Of a stretch of DNA of 10,238 nt, positions 1-6,614 are shown piece after piece. A model generated the notes under the pieces. That model searched no databases. It was not told where the DNA came from and was given only the letters and a program-made list of their open reading frames with translations. Numbering within the stretch: the first letter of the stretch is position 1; each line of letters opens with the position of its first letter. The position numbers and the translations under genes are program-made. The stretch comes from Ruminococcus sp. (GTDB taxonomy: Bacteria > Bacillota > Clostridia > Oscillospirales > Ruminococcaceae): NCBI GenBank assembly GCA_018376535.1, contig JAHABC010000027.1, positions 1 to 10,238 of the forward strand, in the 5' to 3' direction.

Positions 1-386
1 ATTTTGATAACAATATTATAGAGGGTAACGATGGTCTTGAGATACAAGAATATCATCAAGATGCTTTTAAAAATGAACTTGGCGAAGAATTTCCTGCAAG
101 AGATGGAAAGGTAATATATTTTTATGTACTTACAAGAAATCGTCAATTTTATCAAGAAGGATATTTAGATGCTGATAATGATTTTTGGGTGTTACTTGAA
201 TCTCCAGCATTGCCAATACCTGAAAAAGATGATACTACTATCGGTGATAGCGAAAACAAACCAATAACAGAAATAACTGTCGGTGATAGCACTTTCCCAA
301 GAGGTGATATCAACTTAGACGGCAAGGTAAACACTGTAGACTTACTAATGCTTAAAAAATATCTACTAGGATTAATGGAATGGTAA
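1..386 (+). CDS. C-terminal part of an extracellular protein with a single dockerin type I repeat (5' end outside the window)
   Basis: The reading frame is open from the left edge (first full codon at position 3) to TAA at 384-386, giving 127 residues of a longer protein. The first ~70 residues match nothing I recognise. They are followed by an acidic, Pro/Thr-rich linker with a twice-repeated T-I/V-G-D-S motif, and then a dockerin-type calcium loop and helix, GDINLDGKVNTVDLLMLKKY, about 10 residues from the end. Dockerins bind cohesins on scaffoldins and normally carry two such ~22-residue repeats; only one is present here, so this may be a half-dockerin or a calcium-binding C-terminal module. 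The protein is presumably secreted, but its N-terminus is not visible. An ATG-less internal GTG at 189 could be mistaken for a start, but coding clearly continues upstream. Catalytic role unknown. Confidence 0.85.
   Translation, partial: FDNNIIEGNDGLEIQEYHQDAFKNELGEEFPARDGKVIYFYVLTRNRQFYQEGYLDADNDFWVLLESPALPIPEKDDTTIGDSENKPITEITVGDSTFPRGDINLDGKVNTVDLLMLKKYLLGLMEW
237..290 (+). repeat. Short in-frame direct repeat in the linker of the dockerin protein
   Basis: The 15-mers ACTATCGGTGATAGC (237-251) and ACTGTCGGTGATAGC (276-290) differ at one base and lie 39 bp (13 codons) apart, in the same frame. They encode the repeated T-I/V-G-D-S linker motif just before the dockerin. This looks like a small linker duplication. 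Confidence 0.6.
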
Positions 387-413
387 TATAAAATTATAAG
401 TTAGAATAGTTTT

Positions 414-448
414 AAATCGGAATGTTAAAAAAACATTCCGATTTTTTA
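414..448 (+). terminator. Intrinsic terminator after the dockerin gene
   Basis: AATCGGAATGTT (415-426) pairs perfectly with AACATTCCGATT (432-443) across an A5 loop, extended by an A-T pair at 414/444, and the stem runs into a T-rich tract. It lies about 28 bp after the stop codon. Confidence 0.9.
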
Positions 449-512
449 TCACAATAATAAAGATATCTACATATAAATATAAGAATGGTACTCTATGCAT
501 AGTGCAACATAT

Positions 513-541
513 TTGACATAAAAAACTAATCATGATATACT
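513..541 (+). promoter_or_regulatory. Sigma-A promoter with extended -10 for the ZIP transporter gene
   Basis: TTGACA at 513-518 and TATACT at 536-541 are separated by exactly 17 bp. TG at 533-534, one base before the -10, makes it an extended -10. Transcription should start near 547-550, right at the left edge of the downstream palindrome. Confidence 0.85.
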
Positions 542-549
542 ATATACGC

Positions 550-567
550 AGTTAGCATATGCTAACT
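550..567. promoter_or_regulatory. Perfect 18-bp palindromic operator, DtxR/MntR/IdeR-like
   Basis: AGTTAGCATATGCTAACT is a perfect dyad located between the -10 box and the ribosome binding site, covering the expected transcription start. The TTAG...CTAA half-sites resemble the operators of DtxR-family metal-dependent repressors (IdeR, MntR), and the downstream gene is a metal transporter. Repression of transport when metal is sufficient is therefore the likely role. The regulator assignment is inference; the palindrome and its position are directly visible. Confidence 0.7.
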
Positions 568-590
568 AGAAACTATAAAGGTGGTTGATT

Positions 591-1373
591 ATGGATAGAG
601 AAGTAATTCAAGGGATATTTATTCCATTTTTAGGAACATCATTAGGAGCTTCATGTGTATTTTTCATGAAGAACACTTTAAATCATATAGTACAGAAATC
701 GCTAACGGGGTTTGCATCTGGGGTAATGATGGCGGCATCTATTTGGAGTCTAATAATTCCATCAATAGAGCAGTCAGCACACTTAGGCAAGTTAGCATTT
801 TTACCTACAACTATAGGCTTTTTATTAGGTATAGGATTTCTATTAGTATTAGATATTATTATACCACATCTACACATAAATAGTACGCAATCGGAGGGCA
901 TGAAAAGTAATCTAAAAAAGACTACCATGTTAGTATTAGCGGTTACTTTGCATAATCTTCCAGAGGGTATGGCAGTAGGAGTAGTATTTGCAGGATATCT
1001 AACTGGAAATGCTACAATAACTCTTATGAGTGCAGTAGTACTATCTATAGGAATAGCTATACAAAACTTTCCAGAAGGAGCGATAATATCCATGCCTTTA
1101 AAGGCTGAGGGTGTTACTAAACCTAAATCATTTTTATACGGAGTTCTATCTGGAATAGTAGAGCCTATTGGTGCAATTATAACTATTCTATTTGCTGGAA
1201 TATTAGTTCCTGCATTGCCATACTTATTAAGTTTTGCATCTGGGGCAATGATTTATGTAATAGTTGAAGAATTAGTTCCTGATATGTCTAAAGAACCTCA
1301 TTCCAACATGGGAACGATATCCTTTGCCATAGGTTTTGTATTAATGATGGTATTAGATGTAACCTTAGGATAA
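591..1373 (+). CDS. ZIP-family divalent metal transporter (GufA/ZupT-like)
   Basis: This 260-residue, almost entirely hydrophobic protein has about eight predicted membrane segments. It carries the two ZIP signatures: HNLPEG (residues 121-126, TM4) and QNFPEG (158-163, TM5), which form the binuclear metal site. A short PHLH loop lies near residue 92 and an acidic EEL in a late helix (226-228). ZIP proteins move Zn, Fe or Mn into the cytoplasm; which metal cannot be told here. The ATG at 591 is chosen because AAAGGTGG (577-584) sits 6 bp upstream; the in-frame TTG at 585 abuts that site and is too close. The gene is monocistronic, with its own promoter, a palindromic operator at the expected transcription start, and a terminator directly after. 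The operator suggests metal-responsive repression. Length is usual for the bacterial GufA/ZupT group. Confidence 0.92.
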   Translation: MDREVIQGIFIPFLGTSLGASCVFFMKNTLNHIVQKSLTGFASGVMMAASIWSLIIPSIEQSAHLGKLAFLPTTIGFLLGIGFLLVLDIIIPHLHINSTQSEGMKSNLKKTTMLVLAVTLHNLPEGMAVGVVFAGYLTGNATITLMSAVVLSIGIAIQNFPEGAIISMPLKAEGVTKPKSFLYGVLSGIVEPIGAIITILFAGILVPALPYLLSFASGAMIYVIVEELVPDMSKEPHSNMGTISFAIGFVLMMVLDVTLG

Positions 1374-1382
1374 GTATAATCT

Positions 1383-1416
1383 ATGGAACGTCTTAGTTGA
1401 CGTTCCATTAATTTTT
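1383..1416 (+). terminator. Intrinsic terminator after the ZIP gene
   Basis: ATGGAACGTC (1383-1392) pairs with GACGTTCCAT (1399-1408), and TAATTTTT follows. It starts about 10 bp after the stop codon. Confidence 0.88.
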
Positions 1417-1431
1417 AGATTGAAAAATTCC

Positions 1432-1461
1432 TTGACAATATTACATAGTTAAGTGTATAAT
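1432..1461 (+). promoter_or_regulatory. Consensus sigma-A promoter for pheA
   Basis: TTGACA at 1432-1437 and TATAAT at 1456-1461 are both perfect consensus hexamers with an 18-bp spacer. The leader is only ~40 nt, so there is no room for a T-box or peptide attenuator. Regulation is more likely by feedback on the enzyme. Confidence 0.88.
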
Positions 1462-1507
1462 TATAGTTGTATATTTTATATTTAAAATTTTAAGGAGTGT
1501 TTTTTAA

Positions 1508-2623
1508 ATGGATTTATCCACATTAAGAAGTGAAATCGATAGTATAGATAATGAAATGTTAGAACTTTTTAAACGCCGTATGGAAATAAATATCGATGTG
1601 GCTAAGTATAAACAAGCTAATAATATGCCTATATTTCAACAAGGACGTGAAAATCAAGTAATTGATAGAGTTAAATCTAACTCACCAGATTGGCTACAAA
1701 ATGGTACAGAAAGTCTATTTTTGCAAATTATGGATATAGGTAAAAGTATTCAACAACAGACTTTATATAAAGATATCTTTATGGAATATCAACCTTTAGA
1801 TGTAAATAATAGTTCAAAGGTGGCTTGTTTCGGAATTGAGGGTTCTAATACTGAACAGGCTGTACTTAAAATATTTCCAGATTGCAAAAATATTAAGTAT
1901 ATAAGTACTTTTGAAGATGTTTGTAAATCTGTTGAAAGTGGCGAAACTGATTTCGGAGTTTTACCTATACAAAATTCAACATCAGGTTCTATAAACACTA
2001 CATACGATTTACTTAAAAAGTATAACCTTTATATAACCAATACTGTAGATGTATCACTATCGCACTGTTTAGCCGTAAAAGAAGGTACTAAATTACAAGA
2101 TGTTAAAAAGGTATATTCTCACCCACAAGGATTTACTCAATGTTCGGAGTTTATGGAAAAGTATCAATTTGAGGCTCATGAACATGGAAACACATCACTA
2201 TCGGCGAAACACGTCCTTGAAAGCGATATGCCTATAGGTGCTATATGTTCGGAACATTGTGCAAAACTTTATGGTTTAGTTCCAATAGTAAAGAATATAT
2301 CCGATGTTTTACCAAACTACACACAGTTTGTATGTGTATCCAATAAGTTTAGAAAGTCTAAAGATGCCAATATAATATCTGTTATACTAACCATTCCACA
2401 CGTTAAGGGAAGTCTTTACAGACTATTAACTAAGTTCTTTGTATGTGGATTAAATCTAGTTAAGCTAGAAAGTAGACCTATCATGGACGGTAGTTTTGAA
2501 TTTGCATTCTATCTTGATTTCGAAGGAACTGTAGATGATATAGTAGTATCTTCCTTGTTGACATCTTTAAAGAATGAATTGGAATACTTTAAATTCTTAG
2601 GAAACTACTCTCATATAGATTAG
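1508..2623 (+). CDS. pheA: Bifunctional chorismate mutase / prephenate dehydratase (P-protein)
   Basis: This cytoplasmic enzyme converts chorismate to prephenate and then to phenylpyruvate, the committed route to phenylalanine. It has 371 residues, normal for a fused P-protein. Residues 1-90 are an AroQ-type helical chorismate mutase, with R7, R24, K35, R47-E48 and a C-terminal Gln run (82-84) where the active-site residues fall. Residues ~104-280 are the dehydratase domain, with SHPQ followed by QC, PIQNSTSG (153-160) and NYTQF. The last ~85 residues are the ACT regulatory domain, with GSLY and ESRP, the motifs known to bind Phe for feedback inhibition. Two core positions differ from the usual family sequence: PIENS reads PIQNS (Q155) and TRF reads TQF; the catalytic Thr is kept. 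AAGGAG at 1492-1497 lies 10 bp before the ATG. The gene stands alone, not with other aro genes. Confidence 0.95.
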   Translation: MDLSTLRSEIDSIDNEMLELFKRRMEINIDVAKYKQANNMPIFQQGRENQVIDRVKSNSPDWLQNGTESLFLQIMDIGKSIQQQTLYKDIFMEYQPLDVNNSSKVACFGIEGSNTEQAVLKIFPDCKNIKYISTFEDVCKSVESGETDFGVLPIQNSTSGSINTTYDLLKKYNLYITNTVDVSLSHCLAVKEGTKLQDVKKVYSHPQGFTQCSEFMEKYQFEAHEHGNTSLSAKHVLESDMPIGAICSEHCAKLYGLVPIVKNISDVLPNYTQFVCVSNKFRKSKDANIISVILTIPHVKGSLYRLLTKFFVCGLNLVKLESRPIMDGSFEFAFYLDFEGTVDDIVVSSLLTSLKNELEYFKFLGNYSHID

Positions 2624-2645
2624 TATTCTATAGTTACATATATAA

Positions 2646-2677
2646 AAGATGGTGTTAATATTTATTAGCACCATCTT
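2646..2677. terminator. Shared hairpin terminator between convergent pheA and pfkA
   Basis: AAGATGGTG (2646-2654) pairs with CACCATCTT (2669-2677), with further A-T/G-U pairs inside and a short AT loop. It lies ~22 bp after the pheA stop and ~20 bp after the pfkA stop. The minus-strand exit has a short T run (CTTTTATA), while the plus-strand exit lacks one, so it should work better for pfkA than for pheA. Confidence 0.75.
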
Positions 2678-2697
2678 ATACTATATATAGTGTAGGA

Positions 2698-3780
2698 TTA
2701 ATCACCGAATTTTATGCCTAAATCTTTAGCGGTAATTACAAGTTGGTTATCTGGTTTTACGAACTTAGTTAAACCTGCGATATCTTCTAGTTTATTTGAA
2801 GTTATTTTAGAGTTTACCATAGCTACAGTTCTACCATATCTTTCGTCACGGATAAGTTGTGCTGCATGAACTCCAAACTTAGTAGCAAGAACTCTATCGT
2901 AGGCACTAGGGCTACCACCTCTAAGCATATGACCAGGGACACAAGTTCTAGTTTCAATACCAGTTATCTGCTGAATTTGTGATGCTATTCTGTTAGTAGC
3001 AGTAATAACGCCTTCTTTTTCACGTTTTTTATTACGTTCTTTTTTCTTCATTTGAGCTTCTTGAACATCAAATACACCTTCAGCAACTGCTACTATTGAG
3101 AAGTTTTTACCCTTTTCAGCACGTTTAACGAGAGCATCACAAACCTTATTGATATCATATGGAATTTCTGGAATTAGAATAACATCTGCACCACCAGCAA
3201 CGCCAGAGTATAAAGTCAACCAACCAGCCTTGTTACCCATTATTTCGCAGACCATAATTCTGGAGTGACTTGTAGCAGTAGTATGAAGTCTGTCCAAGGT
3301 ATCAGTAGCGATATCTACGGCAGTATGGAAACCAAAAGTAACATCTGTACCATAGATATCATTGTCGATAGTTTTAGGTAGACCTATAACGTTCAAACCG
3401 TTATCTGCTAGTAGCTTAGATGTTTTATGTGTGCCATTACCTCCAAGAGTTAGTAAAACATCTAACTTTTGATTTTTATAAGTTTCTTTCATATTTTTAA
3501 CCTTATCGATGTTGTCTTCACCTATAACGGTCATCATCTTGTAAGGTTGTCTTTTAGTACCAAGGATAGTGCCACCTAGAGTTAATATTCCTGAAAAATC
3601 AGATGGTTGCATTTCTTTAGCCATATTGTGAATTAATCCATAGTAACCGTTGGATATTCCTACAATTTGAACATTATCTTCTCCAAGCATTTCGTAACAA
3701 GCCTTAGCAACGCCTCTAATAGTAGCATTAAGACCTGGACAATCTCCACCACTGGTTAATATACCAATTCTTTTTTTCAT
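2698..3780 (-). CDS. pfkA: 6-phosphofructokinase, PfkA family (group III-like; phosphoryl donor uncertain)
   Basis: This 360-residue enzyme phosphorylates fructose 6-phosphate to the 1,6-bisphosphate in glycolysis. Family motifs in order are the N-terminal TSGGDCPGLN (9-18), LGTKR (73-77), GGNGT (113-117), PKTIDND (135-141), MGNKAGW, PEIPYD, a VAEGV motif, a Lys/Arg/Glu-rich insertion, and PGHMLRGGSPSAYDR. Donor choice in this family follows two positions: G after the GGD/GGN triplet is ATP-like, but K in PKTIDND is typical of PPi enzymes and group III ATP enzymes. The usual Mg-binding Asp of GGDG is Asn here. The start is the ATG at 3780 because GGAGGT (3788-3793) lies 7 bp upstream. The in-frame ATG at 3795 overlaps that ribosome binding site and is unlikely. 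It is the last gene of a minus-strand unit with the c-di-GMP protein and a small ORF. Confidence 0.93.
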   Translation of the reverse strand: MKKRIGILTSGGDCPGLNATIRGVAKACYEMLGEDNVQIVGISNGYYGLIHNMAKEMQPSDFSGILTLGGTILGTKRQPYKMMTVIGEDNIDKVKNMKETYKNQKLDVLLTLGGNGTHKTSKLLADNGLNVIGLPKTIDNDIYGTDVTFGFHTAVDIATDTLDRLHTTATSHSRIMVCEIMGNKAGWLTLYSGVAGGADVILIPEIPYDINKVCDALVKRAEKGKNFSIVAVAEGVFDVQEAQMKKKERNKKREKEGVITATNRIASQIQQITGIETRTCVPGHMLRGGSPSAYDRVLATKFGVHAAQLIRDERYGRTVAMVNSKITSNKLEDIAGLTKFVKPDNQLVITAKDLGIKFGD

Positions 3781-3813
3781 AACAGTAACCTCCATAAAAA
3801 TATATATCTATAT

Positions 3814-3833
3814 GATTGCCAACTTTAGCAATC
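3814..3833 (-). other. Small hairpin in the pfkA leader
   Basis: GATTGC (3814-3819) pairs with GCAATC (3828-3833) over an 8-nt loop, between the small ORF and the pfkA ribosome binding site. No T run follows on the minus strand, so it is not a convincing terminator; it may be an mRNA processing or stability element. I found no convincing separate pfkA promoter in 3796-3979, which supports co-transcription with the upstream genes. Confidence 0.35.
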
Positions 3834-3953
3834 TTATTTACTTTTCGATATAACATAGAACATAAATAGCATAGTACCCAAAGTAATGCCTATCATTGAG
3901 GATATTAATAATGCTTTTATAATCTTTGCCAATATTTTCAAAAACTTTTGAAT
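3834..3953 (-). CDS. Small single-pass membrane protein, 39 residues, apparent ATT start (or gene remnant)
   Basis: After the stop of the GGDEF/EAL gene, the minus strand carries AAGAGGTG (3961-3968), then 7 nt, then a 39-codon frame ending in TAA at 3834. The first codon is ATT, a rare start. The peptide begins with a basic amphipathic stretch (codon 1 then QKFLKILAKIIKA), followed by a hydrophobic helix (LLISSMIGITLGTMLFMFYV) and a basic tail (ISKSK), so it would be anchored in the membrane with its N-terminus inside. The 26-bp gap to the upstream gene and the good ribosome binding site argue for translation. A TTG at codon 5 is an alternative start with a poorer site. The composition recalls the cytoplasmic tail and anchor of class A penicillin-binding proteins, so a decayed fragment is possible. 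I do not recognise it as a named family. Confidence 0.5.
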   Translation of the reverse strand: MQKFLKILAKIIKALLISSMIGITLGTMLFMFYVISKSK

Positions 3954-3979
3954 GTTATATCACCTCTTAATAATGTATA

Positions 3980-6256
3980 TTAATTCCAATATATTTTTGG
4001 ATTTTTAATATTTTCTTCCATAAACTCTTGAAGTTCTTCAGGTGGCATAGGCTTGCCATATAGATATCCTTGAGCAAAGTCGCAACCTGCATCTTTTAAA
4101 ATTTGAACTTGTGCAGGAGTTTCCATACCCTCTGCGATAGTTTCAATATTTTTACACTTAGCTATATCTATAATTGCAGATACTATTAATCTAGCTATTT
4201 GGTCGGTTTCTAAGTCTATGATAAAAGACCTATCTAATTTTATTAGAGTAACTGGCAATATCTTAATATAACTCAAAGATGAGTAACCAGTTCCGAAGTC
4301 GTCCATGGCTAAACGAATACCGATGTTTCTAAGTTCTTGCATCTGTTTAATAGCACTGTCGATATCTTTCATAGCAAGACTTTCAGTCAATTCAACTTCA
4401 AGCCATTCAGGTTTTAGTTTAGTTTTAGCTAGGGTATCCAATACGCACTCTTTGATATTTTTTTGATAGAAGTCCTCAGATGTTAAATTTATAGACATTA
4501 TAATCTTAGGATAGCCCATATCTTGCCAGAGTTTATTCTGTTTACAAGCCTCTTCAAGAACGAAATCACCAATTTTGGTTATAAGTTTAGGATTTCCTTC
4601 TGCTACTGGAACAAACTTTGCAGGAGGTATTACAGTACCATCGGGTTTAATCCAACGTATTAGAGCCTCAACGCCTATAATCTTACCAGATTTTATATCA
4701 ATTTTAGGTTGATAGTATAAAGCAAGTTCATGATTAGCAATAGCATCAAAAAGTTCTTTTTCCACTTTGTTATGATTTATTATAACGTCATGTAGGTGTG
4801 TATCGAAAGCTACTATAGATGAGCGTTTCTTTTCGGCTGAAGATAATGAAAATTCGGCACGTTCAAGAACTCCTGCAAAAGATTTAGCATCACGAGGCAT
4901 AAGAGCATAACCTCCTGAACATGAAAACGATTGCGTTAGATACTTATCTTTAGTAAGTTCAGCAAAATCCGATTGTATACTTTCGATAGTTTTTTTAGGA
5001 AGTTCTAAATCGCCGTAGTCACGCATAATCAAGGCGAAGTTATCACCACTAATACGGGAGGCTAAACCTCCATTAGATGTATACTTATATAGTATATGGG
5101 CGAAATCTTTTAGAACCAAGTTACCAGTAGCATAGCCACAGACATCGTTTATAATGTGAAATCTATCTATATCGAGAACTACAACCCAATAAGAATAGTT
5201 TAACTCTTTAGAACATTCATATATTTCTTGACCTGTAGACATCAATTTGTTACGGTTGCCGATATCGGTTATTTCGTCTATGTAGGCAAGACGTTCTATT
5301 AATAAATCTTTTTCCTTGTCCTTGTCTATTCCTATGAAAGCACCACCTACGGTGACTTTTCCGTTTATTCCTCTTATGGATTTGTACCTATGTAAAAACC
5401 AATGATATTTATTATCTTTGCAAAGAAGTCTTAATTCTATACTTTTAACTTCCGAAGTTTCACCAGACTTAATTAGATTATCCACATAAGTATCAAAGAT
5501 AAGTTTATCGGACTTGTGGATACGTTTTTTTATCTCATCATCTGGAATGTAGTTACTATCTATACCTAAGATATTTTTTAGTTCATCAGATATATAGTGC
5601 ATGGAATTATCATTTTGAGTCAATATTATGCCTATCTCAGCAAGTTCCATGGATAAAGAATACCTACTTTCGGACTCTGATAAGTTTTGTGCAGATATTT
5701 CCAACTCTTGTTGCATCTTCTTTATTTCGGTCAAATCAAAACCTATAGATGCAAAGTAAAAATATTTTTTAGTCTTAAGTAATACTGATGTATTCCATAC
5801 AGTTATACACTCATCACCACTAGCAGATGTTATATAAAACTCATCGCCTTTATTTTGGAGCATTCGTCTAACGCCCTCACCAGTGAATACTTCATCAGTG
5901 AACAATCTAGTAAGAATTTGTTTACAGTTCCAACTAGAAGTATCTTTGCCAATACCTAACAGTTCAATAACTTTATCATTGGGTATTACATGTTTATAAT
6001 CAGAACGCCATATTATAACATTAGAGTTAATCATGTTTATTACGGTGTCTATCTGATTTTTATTCAACTCGATTTGTTTTTTTCGTGAAAAAATTGTGGT
6101 AATAGTTAAAGCAGTAGCTAAAATTATCTCAACTACTAGATACGTTACCAATATTAGAAATGATGTATCTTTATTAATCCAAGCGTATAATATAACTATA
6201 GCCGAACATATTGCGACTATAAGTTCAACAATAATAAAATCATATTTTTTATTCAT
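3980..6256 (-). CDS. Membrane-bound PAS-GGDEF-EAL protein, probable c-di-GMP phosphodiesterase
   Basis: Of 758 residues, two membrane helices (about 6-27 and 32-56) anchor the protein by a short hairpin with almost no outside loop. One or two PAS-like sensor regions follow (about 70-180 and 200-315, the second ending in a PAC-like segment). Next are a GGDEF domain (about 322-490) and an EAL domain (about 500-748). The diguanylate cyclase signature is SGDNF (403-407) instead of GGDEF, losing the acidic catalytic residue, so synthesis is unlikely, although LDIDRF and nucleotide-binding features remain. The EAL side keeps EALIRW (E530), N590, E622, DDFGTGYSSL (D652, D653), K673, E709 and Q729, so hydrolysis of c-di-GMP to pGpG is likely. 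GTP binding to the broken GGDEF may tune it, as known in similar proteins. AAAGG lies 8 bp before the ATG. It heads the unit leading to pfkA. Confidence 0.92.
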   Translation of the reverse strand: MNKKYDFIIVELIVAICSAIVILYAWINKDTSFLILVTYLVVEIILATALTITTIFSRKKQIELNKNQIDTVINMINSNVIIWRSDYKHVIPNDKVIELLGIGKDTSSWNCKQILTRLFTDEVFTGEGVRRMLQNKGDEFYITSASGDECITVWNTSVLLKTKKYFYFASIGFDLTEIKKMQQELEISAQNLSESESRYSLSMELAEIGIILTQNDNSMHYISDELKNILGIDSNYIPDDEIKKRIHKSDKLIFDTYVDNLIKSGETSEVKSIELRLLCKDNKYHWFLHRYKSIRGINGKVTVGGAFIGIDKDKEKDLLIERLAYIDEITDIGNRNKLMSTGQEIYECSKELNYSYWVVVLDIDRFHIINDVCGYATGNLVLKDFAHILYKYTSNGGLASRISGDNFALIMRDYGDLELPKKTIESIQSDFAELTKDKYLTQSFSCSGGYALMPRDAKSFAGVLERAEFSLSSAEKKRSSIVAFDTHLHDVIINHNKVEKELFDAIANHELALYYQPKIDIKSGKIIGVEALIRWIKPDGTVIPPAKFVPVAEGNPKLITKIGDFVLEEACKQNKLWQDMGYPKIIMSINLTSEDFYQKNIKECVLDTLAKTKLKPEWLEVELTESLAMKDIDSAIKQMQELRNIGIRLAMDDFGTGYSSLSYIKILPVTLIKLDRSFIIDLETDQIARLIVSAIIDIAKCKNIETIAEGMETPAQVQILKDAGCDFAQGYLYGKPMPPEELQEFMEENIKNPKIYWN

Positions 6257-6320
6257 AGCAATAACCTTTTAATATAGTGTATTAATAGTCTACTAGTAGC
6301 AGAGCTATCGTGATGTAACT

Positions 6321-6349
6321 ATTATATCACATTATTAGTAAAAATGCAA
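6321..6349 (-). promoter_or_regulatory. Extended -10 promoter for the PAS-GGDEF-EAL gene
   Basis: On the minus strand, TTGCAT (6349-6344) is followed after 17 bp by a perfect TATAAT (6326-6321), with TG one base before it. The -35 is weak, but the extended -10 compensates. The leader is about 58 nt. Confidence 0.75.
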
Positions 6350-6477
6350 CTTTTATTATTATATTTTTCTAAAATTTTGATTTTAAATTTCAAAAATTTG
6401 TGAAATCTGCGTTATAATGGAGTATTTTTAATGTGAATATCTATTCCATGATACGGCTTTTTATGGATATTCTTTAC

Positions 6478-6506
6478 TTGACAAGCTAAACTTAGAATGA
6501 TATAAT
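6478..6506 (+). promoter_or_regulatory. Consensus extended -10 promoter for the two-component operon
   Basis: TTGACA (6478-6483), a 17-bp spacer and TATAAT (6501-6506) are all consensus, with TG at 6498-6499 giving an extended -10. The predicted start near 6512 leaves an unusually long leader of ~145 nt before the response regulator. Confidence 0.88.
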
Positions 6507-6515
6507 TTACATATG

Positions 6516-6614
6516 ATATCTATGCAATTTAATTAACAAATCTATCACATAAAGTACATATAGTTTGCATAAGCAAGTGCTATAGTATTATTATAGTAGA
6601 TTGCAGATAGATAT
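6516..6614 (+). other. Structured 5' leader of the two-component operon
   Basis: ATATCTATGCAAT (6516-6528) can pair with ATTGCAGATAGATAT (6600-6614), a 13-bp stem with a 2-nt bulge, enclosing ~70 nt. Inside are two small hairpins: TTGC/GCAA (6565-6568 with 6573-6576) and CTATA/TATAG (6580-6584 with 6592-6596). The stem starts almost at the predicted transcription start. It matches no riboswitch family I know, and AT-rich DNA gives many weak stems by chance. Confidence 0.4.

Noticed and set aside
585..590. TTG at 585 as the ZIP transporter start
   Set aside because: It directly abuts the Shine-Dalgarno AAAGGTGG (577-584), leaving no spacing; ATG at 591 has proper 6-bp spacing.
653..1093. Overlapping open frames on both strands inside the ZIP gene
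   Set aside because: They are shadows of the transporter gene, which has clear family motifs; they have no ribosome sites and no recognisable domains.
1462..1507. T-box or peptide attenuator upstream of pheA
   Set aside because: The leader is only about 40 nt with no terminator hairpin, T-box sequence or Phe-rich leader peptide.
1789..1998. Minus-strand frame within pheA
   Set aside because: It has no start context or domain and lies wholly antisense to a well-supported gene.
3781..3795. ATG at 3795 as the pfkA start
   Set aside because: The ribosome site GGAGGT overlaps this ATG; the ATG at 3780 has ideal spacing and gives the family-typical MKKRIGILTSGGD start.
6371..6400. Imperfect A/T palindrome in the divergent region
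   Set aside because: It is made of A and T runs with central mismatches; such symmetry is expected by chance in DNA this AT-rich.
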